DNA of 64,000 bases from Planctomycetaceae bacterium. GTDB lineage: Bacteria > Planctomycetota > Phycisphaerae > Tepidisphaerales > Tepidisphaeraceae. Position numbers and translations under genes: made by a program. The stretch is from contig JAIYCY010000005.1 in assembly GCA_027487775.1 (NCBI GenBank), positions 1-64,000 on the forward strand. Direction: 5' to 3'. Under the pieces are notes generated by a model. That model was not told the origin of the DNA. It searched no databases and saw nothing but the letters and a program-made list of their open reading frames with translations. This document shows, piece after piece, positions 23,002 to 31,484 of the stretch (position 1 is the first letter of the stretch; every line of letters begins with the position of its first letter).

Positions 23002-25497
23002 ATGTCTGAACGCAGTCACGTGTGGCGATGGAGTTTGACCCTCTCGGGCATTGCCTGCTGGGTCGTCTTGACACTTGCGCTGTTGAGCTATTCGCCGACA
23101 GACTGGCCGAGCCACGCGGTTTACCCGCATGCCGCCACGGAGAATTGGTGTGGGGATATCGGTGCGTTTGTTGCCTATCACGCGTTTCGATTGATCGGCA
23201 GCGGTGCGTATGCCGTGCTGTTCTTTAGTGCGATTTTTCTGGGCCTTCGCATTTGGGGGCAGCCTCTGTCGGATGTCTGGCTCAGGTTGCTCGGTTTGTT
23301 GATGCTCGCGGTCTCGATGGGCGGGATGACGCATTTGTTGGTCCCTGGTACGAGCGGCGGATTGCCGGAAGGAACTGGCGGGCTGATGGGGATTGCCGCG
23401 TCGGGGTATCTGGCGTCCCACTTTCATTCGCTCGGCGCGGCCGTGGTGTTGCTTGCAATGTTTGCCGTGGGTCTTGTGCTGGCTGCCGATGAACTGGTCG
23501 TGCGGATTCCGGTGGTGATGGGCGATGCATATCGACGCGTGCGCGACCGCGTGCCGGAGGGAGGCATCAGCTTTCCGCCGATGCCTTCGCTACCACGATT
23601 CGTGACGCGCGAATCGCTGGCTTCTCGATTGGGTGCGCCCAAGAAAGACGATGAGATCGAATCGCTTCCCAAGGCGCTGCCCATGAAGCCCGCTCGGGCA
23701 AAGAAAGCGAACGAAGTCGAGGCCGATGACGCGGTTCCGCCAGTCACCCGGGCCAAGCGTTTGAAGGGGCGTGCAAAGGAGATCGAGCAGGATCTTGAGG
23801 AGATCGATCAGTCTGAGGTGATCGAAGTCGGCGAGGTTGATGCCGCAGGGGCCGAAACAGAAGTTGATGAGGTCGAAGCATCCGATGAGGCAGACAAGGT
23901 TGCTCCGCCGGAGATTCGAAAGGACATCATCGTCAGGCTGGCAGCATCGATGCCTGCCAAGCGGACCGCGCCACCTCCGCCGAAGGAGTTAGGCGAGTAC
24001 ACGCTGCCGGGCTGGGAAGCCCTGGGCGATGCTGAACATGGCTACGCACAAGCGCAGGAGCAGTTCGTCCGCGAAAAGGCGGCGGTCCTGGAGCAGGCGC
24101 TACGCGAGTTCAACATCGATGCACACGTGACCGAAATCGATACGGGCCCCGTCATCACGATGTATGAACTCTCCCTCGCACCCGGCATCCGCGTCAGTGC
24201 GATCCAAGGTCTATCCAACGACATCGCCCGCGCACTTTCGGCCACCAGCATTCGCGTTGTCGCACCCATTCCGGGCAAGAACACAGTTGGCATTGAGGTG
24301 CCCAACAACGAAAAGGAAAAGGTCCGCATGAAGGAACTCATGCAGACCGCCCCCGACTCGGCCAGCAGCAAGATGGAAATACCGCTCTTCCTCGGAAAAG
24401 ACGCCAGCGGAAATCCGTTGATCGCCGATCTGACCAAGATGCCGCACTGCCTCATCGCCGGCACGACGGGCAGCGGCAAGAGCGTTTGCATCAACACGAT
24501 CATCATGTCGATCATGTACACGCAGCGACCTGACATGGTGAAGCTGATTCTCGTCGACCCGAAGGTCGTCGAAATGGCGCCTTTCAAAGACATTCCGCAC
24601 CTGATGTGTCCGGTCATCACCGAAAGTGGCAAGGCAACCAGCGTGCTGGAATGGGCGACGCAAAAGATGGAAGAACGCTATGCGCTGATGGCCGACGCGG
24701 GGGTGCGGAACATTGCGGGCTACAACAAGCTGACGCGCGAAGAGTTGATCGAGCGATTCGGGCCGGGCACGCCTGAAGAAGAGGCGAAGATTCCGAAGAA
24801 GATGCCCTATATCGTGATCATCATTGACGAGCTTGCAGATCTGATGATGACCAGCGGCAAGGAAGTCGAACAGCATATCGTCCGCATCGCGCAAAAGGCG
24901 CGTGCGGTCGGCATCCACCTGATCCTTGCAACGCAAAGGCCGCAGGCGACGGTGGTCACGGGGCTGATCAAGGCGAACATGCCGAGCAAGATCGCTTTCC
25001 GCGTGGGCAGCCGCATGGATAGTCGTATCGTGCTCGATATGAATGGCGCTGAGGTGCTGCTGGGGCAGGGCGACATGCTCTATCTGCCCAACGGCGCGAG
25101 CAAGCCGACGCGTGCTCAGGGGACCTACATTGATGACAAGGAGATTCGAGAGAGCGTTAAACTCGTCAAAACGCTCGCGGAGCAACAGTTCGAGCCGGAA
25201 CTGGTGCAGATTCGATCTGCTGCCGATGGAGGCGGAGATCCGGGCGAGCGTGACGAGCTTTTTGATGATGCAGTTCGTGTGGTTCTCGAGACCAAGCGTG
25301 GCAGTGTGAGCCTGTTGCAGCGACGCCTTACCATCGGCTACGGCCGCGCGAGCCGATTGATCGAACAAATGTACGAAGCCGGCCTCGTCGGCGACTACAA
25401 AGGGTCGCAGGCACGCGAACCCACCATCACCCTGGAAGACTGGGAAACCATGAAGGCCCAGCAGCGCAAGGACGAGGAAGAGGGCATGACCGTTTGA
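23002..25497 (+). CDS. ftsK: DNA translocase FtsK/SpoIIIE
   Basis: An 831-residue membrane-anchored DNA pump that clears chromosome ends from the closing septum. Four or so N-terminal membrane helices (LTLSGIACWVVLTLALL and others) are followed by an acidic linker (about residues 225-330) rich in Glu/Asp/Val. The motor has Walker A GTTGSGKS (about residue 487), Walker B VIIIDELADLMM and the ILATQRP segment. The C-terminal gamma winged helix (SLLQRRLTIGYGRASRLIEQ) recognises polar DNA sequences. Length is typical. Start ATG 23002 directly precedes the first membrane segment. Confidence 0.96.
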   Translation: MSERSHVWRWSLTLSGIACWVVLTLALLSYSPTDWPSHAVYPHAATENWCGDIGAFVAYHAFRLIGSGAYAVLFFSAIFLGLRIWGQPLSDVWLRLLGLLMLAVSMGGMTHLLVPGTSGGLPEGTGGLMGIAASGYLASHFHSLGAAVVLLAMFAVGLVLAADELVVRIPVVMGDAYRRVRDRVPEGGISFPPMPSLPRFVTRESLASRLGAPKKDDEIESLPKALPMKPARAKKANEVEADDAVPPVTRAKRLKGRAKEIEQDLEEIDQSEVIEVGEVDAAGAETEVDEVEASDEADKVAPPEIRKDIIVRLAASMPAKRTAPPPPKELGEYTLPGWEALGDAEHGYAQAQEQFVREKAAVLEQALREFNIDAHVTEIDTGPVITMYELSLAPGIRVSAIQGLSNDIARALSATSIRVVAPIPGKNTVGIEVPNNEKEKVRMKELMQTAPDSASSKMEIPLFLGKDASGNPLIADLTKMPHCLIAGTTGSGKSVCINTIIMSIMYTQRPDMVKLILVDPKVVEMAPFKDIPHLMCPVITESGKATSVLEWATQKMEERYALMADAGVRNIAGYNKLTREELIERFGPGTPEEEAKIPKKMPYIVIIIDELADLMMTSGKEVEQHIVRIAQKARAVGIHLILATQRPQATVVTGLIKANMPSKIAFRVGSRMDSRIVLDMNGAEVLLGQGDMLYLPNGASKPTRAQGTYIDDKEIRESVKLVKTLAEQQFEPELVQIRSAADGGGDPGERDELFDDAVRVVLETKRGSVSLLQRRLTIGYGRASRLIEQMYEAGLVGDYKGSQAREPTITLEDWETMKAQQRKDEEEGMTV

Positions 25498-25660
25498 AAC
25501 ACACCGCACGTTCGAACTCGGATCGCAGCCACCGAGAATTGCGAGCCGATCCTGCTGGTCAAACGGTGATTTCTTCCGTGCCTCGGCGAATGTAATTCGT
25601 AGTTCTCTTGCAGTCGCATTGTTCGACGCAATCGCTATGCTCCCCGACGTGAGTATTATC

Positions 25661-26728
25661 ATGGTCAGCCTTCCGGACGCCTCTTATGGCATCAGCGTCC
25701 GGGCCGGACTGATTCGGGGGGCCGGCCATGTGTTGCCAGAATTGTCCACCTCTGACAGGGTGGCCATCGTCACTGACGCGCACGTCGCGCCGCACTATCT
25801 TGCGCTGCTCGAAGCGTCGTTGCGTGAACGTGGGTATGAGCCGCTTTCTGTGGTGATACCAACGGGCGAAGATGCAAAGAACCTTCATACCGTCGGCATG
25901 GTCTACGACCGGCTTCTGGAGAGTCGGATCGAACGCAGCACGCCGCTGATCGCACTCGGCGGGGGCATGGTCGGTGACATCACCGGCTTTGTCGCGGCCA
26001 CAGTGTTGCGTGGAATTCCGTTCATTCAAATGCCGACGACGCTGCTGGCGATGGTCGATGCCAGCGTCGGGGGAAAGACGGGTGTTAATCATGCCGTGGG
26101 CAAGAATCTGATCGGCTCGTTCCATCAGCCGATTGCGGTTTTGGCGGACGTTGAAGCTTTGCGCACGCTTCCGCCACGCGAGTTGCGAGCCGGGCTGGCC
26201 GAGTGCATCAAGCATGACATCATTCGCGATGGAGAAGGATTCAATCGACTGGAGCGAACGATCGATCGAGCGCTGGCGCTCGATTTGGAATACCTAACGT
26301 CGCTCATCACGCACAACGTCATGATCAAGGCCGCCGTCGTCGAAGCCGATCCGTTCGAGGACGGCGAACGTGCGCATCTGAACTTCGGCCACACCTTCGG
26401 TCATGCCATCGAGAAAGTCTGCAAGTTCTCCATGCTGCACGGCGAGTGCGTTGCGATGGGCATCGTCGCGGCGTCTCGTCTGGCGGCTCGACTGGGCATG
26501 ATGTCGGAGAACAACGCCACCCGCATTCGCGATCTGCTCGCGCGGGCGGAACTTCCAGTCTCGGGACTCACGCTTTCAACCGATGAGGTCATGGAGGCGA
26601 TGCGGTCTGACAAAAAAGTTGTCGGCGGAAAAATGCGATTTGTTCTGCCGGATCGGATCGGGCATGTCGTCGTACGCGACAATGTGAGCGAGGCGGACGC
26701 ACGCTGGGCCATCGAGTCGTTGCGATGA
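25661..26728 (+). CDS. aroB: 3-dehydroquinate synthase
   Basis: Second step of the shikimate pathway: DAHP to 3-dehydroquinate, using NAD+ and a divalent metal. Signature segments are PTGEDAKNLHTVGMVYD, ALGGGMVGDITGFVAAT, QMPTTLLAMVDASVGGKTGV and the metal-site EADPFEDGERAHLNFGHTFG. The chosen ATG 25661 gives about 355 residues, the family's usual length; an in-frame ATG at 25637 and TTG at 25619 also exist, none with a clear ribosome site. The dprA gene follows 25 to 46 bases later, so they are probably co-transcribed. Confidence 0.95.
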   Translation: MVSLPDASYGISVRAGLIRGAGHVLPELSTSDRVAIVTDAHVAPHYLALLEASLRERGYEPLSVVIPTGEDAKNLHTVGMVYDRLLESRIERSTPLIALGGGMVGDITGFVAATVLRGIPFIQMPTTLLAMVDASVGGKTGVNHAVGKNLIGSFHQPIAVLADVEALRTLPPRELRAGLAECIKHDIIRDGEGFNRLERTIDRALALDLEYLTSLITHNVMIKAAVVEADPFEDGERAHLNFGHTFGHAIEKVCKFSMLHGECVAMGIVAASRLAARLGMMSENNATRIRDLLARAELPVSGLTLSTDEVMEAMRSDKKVVGGKMRFVLPDRIGHVVVRDNVSEADARWAIESLR

Positions 26729-26753
26729 CGAATGGGTTGCTCTGAAAGGTCAA

Positions 26754-27989
26754 ATGGATTTTGGGGGTGGGCAAATGTCGCAACTCGCGTGGATGAGGCT
26801 GGCGATGACGGACGGACTTGGTCCGACGTTGACCTCGCGCCTGATCCGTGCTGCGGGCGGGGCGGATGAAGCAGTGGCGGCGATCGATTCGTCACAGGGG
26901 CCGGCGCTGCTTCGATCGATCGAGGGCATTGGATCGGCGAAAACTGAAGTGATTCTACATTCGCTTCGATCAACGCGAGACGAATCCATCCGTGAGATCG
27001 AGCGGTGTCAATCGATGAGTGTTTCGCTCGTCACATGGGGCGATGAGCATTATCCCGCGATGCTTCGACAAGTGCCCGCCGCGCCGATTGTGATCTGGGT
27101 ACGCGGACGAATCGAGCCACGCGACCTGCACGCTGTGGCGATCGTCGGCTCGCGAAAGTGCACGATCTACGGCCGCGAACAGGCCGAGCGATTCGGCAGC
27201 GGACTTGCGGGCGTGGGCGTGACAGTCGTGAGCGGCGGCGCACGCGGTGTGGATACGCACGCGCACAAGGGTGCGCTGGTCTCCACCGAGGGCCGGACGA
27301 TCGCAGTGCTCGGATGCGGCGTTGATGTTGCTTATCCGCCTGAGAACAAACGCCTGCTCGATGATGTCGCAACGCGCGGTGCCGTGGTCAGTGATTTTCC
27401 ACTCGGAACCGCACCGCTCGCCGAGAACTTTCCCCGACGCAATCGCATCATCTCGGGCTTGTCACGCGGTGTACTGGTGATCGAGGCTGACCTCCGTTCC
27501 GGATCGCTCATCACCGCACGATATGCCGCCGACGATCACAACCGACCCGTCTTCGCCCTCCCAGGTCGAATCGACAATCCACTCTCTGCCGGCCCGCACA
27601 AACTCATCCGCGACGGCGCGATCCTCGTCGAAACGCTCGCCGACGTGCTCGACAATCTCGGCCCGCTACCTGATCACGTTCACCTTGACGAACATTCCAA
27701 CGCACACGACGCGTTGCCTTCGCTTACACTCTTTGATGCCGGAAGACTCGACGACATTTCCGCCGCTCAACAGCCCGATGCACCACCGATCACCCACATC
27801 GACCTTCCCGGACTGACCGTCCGCCAACGCATGATCCTCAAGGCGTTAGAAGAGCCGCTCGACGCCGATGCCATCGTCGAGCGCACTGGCCTTGAAGCCG
27901 GGATGATTCTCTCGGAACTCACCATGCTTTCGATTCGCGGAGCGGTGCTACGGGCTCCAGATGGAAAGTTCAGTCGTCGATCAAGGTAG
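26754..27989 (+). CDS. dprA: DNA-processing protein DprA
   Basis: DprA binds incoming single-stranded DNA during transformation and loads RecA. The 411-residue protein has an N-terminal helix-hairpin-helix-like region and then the Rossmann-like core: VAIVGSRKCTIYGREQAERF, VVSGGARGVDTHAHKGAL, FPRRNRIISGLSRGVLVIEA and LRSGSLITARYA. A C-terminal winged helix (MILKALEEPLDADAIVER) follows. ATG 26775 after gggggtggg is an alternative start seven residues in. It is the only sign of competence machinery in the window. Confidence 0.94.
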   Translation: MDFGGGQMSQLAWMRLAMTDGLGPTLTSRLIRAAGGADEAVAAIDSSQGPALLRSIEGIGSAKTEVILHSLRSTRDESIREIERCQSMSVSLVTWGDEHYPAMLRQVPAAPIVIWVRGRIEPRDLHAVAIVGSRKCTIYGREQAERFGSGLAGVGVTVVSGGARGVDTHAHKGALVSTEGRTIAVLGCGVDVAYPPENKRLLDDVATRGAVVSDFPLGTAPLAENFPRRNRIISGLSRGVLVIEADLRSGSLITARYAADDHNRPVFALPGRIDNPLSAGPHKLIRDGAILVETLADVLDNLGPLPDHVHLDEHSNAHDALPSLTLFDAGRLDDISAAQQPDAPPITHIDLPGLTVRQRMILKALEEPLDADAIVERTGLEAGMILSELTMLSIRGAVLRAPDGKFSRRSR

Positions 27990-28000
27990 GCTATCTCTCA

Positions 28001-29143
28001 TCATTGAACGATGGCAACGCGATGGAGCATCAATCGCCTGCGCGATTCCGTGACGATCAACAACTGGTGATCAAGCTGAGTGATCACCGACTCCCCGGCT
28101 GGCGATTCTGCGACCGAGGTGGTTGCTATCTCTGCGGAATCGGTTCGAAATTGTGAGAGCGTTAGCCTTCCGTCGGACGCGGTGAATACTGCTGCGATGC
28201 CCGAAAGATCGGGCAGCCTGATCGGTAGAGCGAAGACGCCAGCACCGTCTGCAAGTGTTTGCTCGCGACCGCCGGCGAGTTCCACCCGAATGATTCTGCC
28301 TTCGCGCTGAAACACGCCATGTAACCGTCCGTCAGCACTGATCAACGATCCGCCGTCCATCGGACAACTGCTCGCCTGCCAGCTTTGAATCCCAAGTTTT
28401 AAAAGCGAATCAAATGAATCACCTCCGTCACGGCTGGTGATGACGTGGATGTCGCGGGCGCCTGCAATCTGATTCCGGAACATCACCACGATGCGACCGA
28501 TCGAATCAAAGCTGACCGACGGTGCACAGCATTCGCAGACGCTCCCGTCCGGTGAGCGATAGACGCGCAAATCTCGGCTGAATGTTTTGCCCGCGTCACG
28601 CGAGACGCTAATGAAAACCTCGTGCGCGCTGGAGCGAACATCCAGCCACACGACGGCAACGCGATCACCCATCGACGCGACGCCGTGCAAACCTTCGCGC
28701 GCCGAGTCGTTGACAGAATTCAATCGGATCGGTTCTGACCAGGTTCGCCCCGTGTCGGTCGAGCGTGTGATGAGAAGATTCTGATCTCCGTCTTCTCCGC
28801 GCACGACCGCACTGGCGATTAGAGCATCTCCTGATTCGACGAGTCGCACGCCGCGCCGCATGCCGATCGGCACGACGCCAGATAAGCCGGTGATCGCGCG
28901 CGGTTCCGAAAAGTCGCCCGGCCCCGAGCCGATCCGCAAGCGCGCAACGCCTCCTTCGACGTCGGCCAGTGCGAGCCGTGGGATCTTTCGCCCGTCGCTG
29001 GCTGTGTCTGCTCGAACTGGCGCGCTGAGTGTGATGATCCAGGGTTGCCGACCAGATCCCAGATCGATCGGCTCGTCTGCCCAGGCGGGCATCGCCGTGA
29101 AGATCAGGATCAGCAGCGAAATCAGTGCGTTCCGTCGGTCCAT
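28001..29143 (-). CDS. Exported sialidase-like (BNR repeat) protein
   Basis: A 380-residue protein with a clear signal peptide (RRNALISLLILIFTAMPAWA then D). Repeated Asp-box-like motifs are TRSTDTGRTWSEP, SVSRDAGKTFSRD and TSRDGGDSFDSLL, each S/T-x-D-x-G-x-T/S-W/F. This is the six-bladed propeller pattern of sialidases and many non-enzymatic BNR proteins. A cysteine cluster SVCECCAPSVSF sits mid-protein. The sialidase catalytic arginine triad cannot be assigned by eye, so no substrate is claimed. It is divergent from ffh with 46 bases between starts. Confidence 0.8.
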   Translation of the reverse strand: MDRRNALISLLILIFTAMPAWADEPIDLGSGRQPWIITLSAPVRADTASDGRKIPRLALADVEGGVARLRIGSGPGDFSEPRAITGLSGVVPIGMRRGVRLVESGDALIASAVVRGEDGDQNLLITRSTDTGRTWSEPIRLNSVNDSAREGLHGVASMGDRVAVVWLDVRSSAHEVFISVSRDAGKTFSRDLRVYRSPDGSVCECCAPSVSFDSIGRIVVMFRNQIAGARDIHVITSRDGGDSFDSLLKLGIQSWQASSCPMDGGSLISADGRLHGVFQREGRIIRVELAGGREQTLADGAGVFALPIRLPDLSGIAAVFTASDGRLTLSQFRTDSAEIATTSVAESPAGESVITQLDHQLLIVTESRRRLMLHRVAIVQ

Positions 29144-29174
29144 ACGTCAGATGTTACACTCGGGCCCGCCCGGG

Positions 29175-29180
29175 TATACT
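29175..29180 (+). promoter_or_regulatory. Candidate -10 element for ffh
   Basis: TATACT lies nine bases before the ffh ATG, with only a weak gttaca-like -35 sixteen bases further up. If used, the transcript would have a leader of two or three bases. Confidence 0.3.
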
Positions 29181-29189
29181 CTCTTGGCT

Positions 29190-30650
29190 ATGTTTGACGC
29201 ACTGACCGATCGTTTCGTTGGAATCTTTCGTTCGCTCTCGGGTCGCGGGCAGTTGAGCCAGGAGAACATTCGCGACGCCATGCGCGAAGTGCGGGTCGCG
29301 TTGCTGGAGGCGGACGTCAATCTTGATGTCGTCAATGACTTCATCGCGAAGGTGCAGGAGCAGAGTCTCGGCACCGATGTCATCAAGAGCCTGCAGCCCG
29401 GGCAATTGATGGTGAAGATCTGTTACGATGAATTGGTCAAGCTGATGGGACCGGTCGAGACGGGTCTTTATACCGTCAATCCGGGTCCGACGATCGTGAT
29501 GATGGCGGGACTGCAGGGAAGCGGCAAGACTACGACCTGCGGTAAGCTGGCACTCTATCTGAAAAGCAAAGGGCATCAGCCGATGCTCGTGGCCGCCGAC
29601 TTGCAACGACCCGCGGCAGTGCAGCAGCTTCGCGTCGTCGGTACGCAGGCGGGCGTCCCGGTCTACACCGACGATTCCAAGATCGGGGAACATGGAAAGG
29701 TCGCTCGCGGATCCGCAGTCGCCGTCTGTCGCGCGGGCATACAGCAGGCCAAAGAGCTCGGCCGAGATATCGTCATTCTCGACACCGCCGGTCGGCTTGC
29801 CATCGACGAAGAACTGATGGCCGAGCTCAAAGAAGTCAACGACACCGTCAAGCCGCACAACGTGCTTCTCGTGCTCGATGCGATGACCGGACAGGACGCA
29901 GTGGAAAGCGCCCGCCGGTTCAACGAAAAACTCGAACTCGACGGACTCGTCCTCACCAAGCTCGATTCTGACACTCGAGGCGGTGCGCTTCTCAGTGCCA
30001 AAGTCATCACCGGCAAACCCATCAAGTTCCTTGGCATCGGCGAAAAACTCGAAAGACTCGAAGAGTTTCGACCCGAAGGGATGGCGCAGCGCATCCTCGG
30101 AATGGGCGACGTCGTCGGACTCGTCAACGAGGCCATGGAAAAGTTCGATCAGGAAGAACAGGAAAAGCTCCAGGCCAAACTCGAAAAAGGACAGTTCAGC
30201 TTCGACGACTTCGTCTCGCAAATGCGCCAAATGCGAAAGCTTGGGCCCATCAGCAAAATCATGGGCATGATCCCCGGCATGAGCGATCTGGCCAAGCAGG
30301 CCAACATGAACGGCGGGGCGATGGAAGGACAACTCACAAAGATCGAAGCGATCTACAACTCCATGAACAAGGCCGAGCGGAAAAATCCTGACATTGTTGA
30401 CAGCAATCGACGCAGGCGCATCGCCGCGGGTAGCGGGACAACAACCGTCGACGTGAGCACGACCATCAAACAGTATTCCGGCGCGCGTGACATGATGCGC
30501 GCTGTCGGCGGAATGGGCATGCGCGGAAAAATGCAGATCGCCCGCGCCCTTACCGGCGGGGGACTCGCACATGCAGGCCCCGGCAGCCTCCGCCTTAAAA
30601 AGGGCGGCTGGCAGGAGAAGAAAGACCGCAACAAAAAGGGGAAGAAGTAA
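29190..30650 (+). CDS. ffh: Signal recognition particle protein Ffh
   Basis: Ffh pairs with 4.5S RNA to deliver nascent membrane proteins to FtsY. From ATG 29190 the protein has 486 residues: an N domain (MFDALTDRFVGIFRSLSGRG), a G domain with GLQGSGKTTTCGKL (about residue 107), VAADLQRPAAVQQL, DTAGRLAIDEELM and LTKLDSDTRGGALL, and a Met/Gly-rich M domain (SKIMGMIPGMSDLAKQA). The frame is open upstream to 28860, but the extra 110 codons run antisense to the sialidase-like gene and are not Ffh-like. Confidence 0.97.
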   Translation: MFDALTDRFVGIFRSLSGRGQLSQENIRDAMREVRVALLEADVNLDVVNDFIAKVQEQSLGTDVIKSLQPGQLMVKICYDELVKLMGPVETGLYTVNPGPTIVMMAGLQGSGKTTTCGKLALYLKSKGHQPMLVAADLQRPAAVQQLRVVGTQAGVPVYTDDSKIGEHGKVARGSAVAVCRAGIQQAKELGRDIVILDTAGRLAIDEELMAELKEVNDTVKPHNVLLVLDAMTGQDAVESARRFNEKLELDGLVLTKLDSDTRGGALLSAKVITGKPIKFLGIGEKLERLEEFRPEGMAQRILGMGDVVGLVNEAMEKFDQEEQEKLQAKLEKGQFSFDDFVSQMRQMRKLGPISKIMGMIPGMSDLAKQANMNGGAMEGQLTKIEAIYNSMNKAERKNPDIVDSNRRRRIAAGSGTTTVDVSTTIKQYSGARDMMRAVGGMGMRGKMQIARALTGGGLAHAGPGSLRLKKGGWQEKKDRNKKGKK

Positions 30651-30753
30651 GTCGAACTGCCGGTCGGAAATCATCAGAGGCCTTCAGGCACGATGTCATT
30701 GCTTCTGAACCGGTTTATTGCGGACAGAATTTGGGCCCACACACGATGACTCG

Positions 30754-31266
30754 ATGATGAAAAGGCTCGACATCATTCAGCAGAGTATCAGGCTACTCAA
30801 GACACGCGCGCTGACGAGTCTTGAGCTTGCCGAGCGACTTGAGAAGCGGGGATATGCACTTGCGGAAATCGAGCGGGCGATCTCGGAATGTCAGGCCCGG
30901 AAGTGGATTGATGATGCGAAGGTCGCAGAGCATCGCGCGATGAACGCGCTCGACAAGCGCGCGGGGCGACACAAAGTGCATCGCCAACTCGATGCCGCCG
31001 GTGTGGATGAATCGACACGCCAGCGGGCGATCGAAAAAGTCTACGAGCCCGTCGACGAGGCCCGCATGGCTCGCGAACTCCTGCTGGCCAGAAAGCCGTC
31101 GTTCCAACGACTTGATCCCGCCACCGCGCATCGCCGGGCTTTCGGACTGCTCATGCGTCGTGGATACGACCAGGACATCATCACCCCCGCGATCGAAGAA
31201 GTTCTAGGCCCGATCCCCGACGAGTCGCAGCACGTCCACAAGGACGAGCCGAACAGCGACGAATGA
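30754..31266 (+). CDS. recX: Regulatory protein RecX
   Basis: RecX inhibits RecA filament extension. The 170-residue protein is made of three-helix repeats typical of the family: TSLELAERLEKRGYALAEIE (family pattern S-x-x-E-L-x-x-x-L-x-x-K-G), then KWIDDAKVAEHRAMN, and finally AFGLLMRRGYDQDIIT. Start ATG 30754 gives MMKRLDIIQQ; the frame opens 12 codons earlier at a TTG. It follows ffh by about 100 bases. Sequence similarity is judged by eye and RecX families diverge quickly, hence moderate confidence. Confidence 0.85.
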   Translation: MMKRLDIIQQSIRLLKTRALTSLELAERLEKRGYALAEIERAISECQARKWIDDAKVAEHRAMNALDKRAGRHKVHRQLDAAGVDESTRQRAIEKVYEPVDEARMARELLLARKPSFQRLDPATAHRRAFGLLMRRGYDQDIITPAIEEVLGPIPDESQHVHKDEPNSDE

Positions 31267-31484
31267 CGCTGGCAACGACGGCATTGGACCAGTTCACTTA
31301 CGCACAGACTCACGTCTTCCGATCCACACCAACAGAAGCATTCGTTCGATTCGATTCGAAGCGTCGCAGCGATGAATCTTGCCCGATCATCGCGCACTGC
31401 TCAATCGCACGCGTGCTGGGCTGTCGCGTGGGCTAGAGCTCGTGCGGTGTGGGTTCAGGGGTTGCCTAAACCTTGACGCCTAGA

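Noticed and set aside
28860..29189. N-terminal extension of Ffh
   Set aside because: It is antisense to the sialidase-like gene; Ffh proteins start at MFDALTDRF-like sequence.
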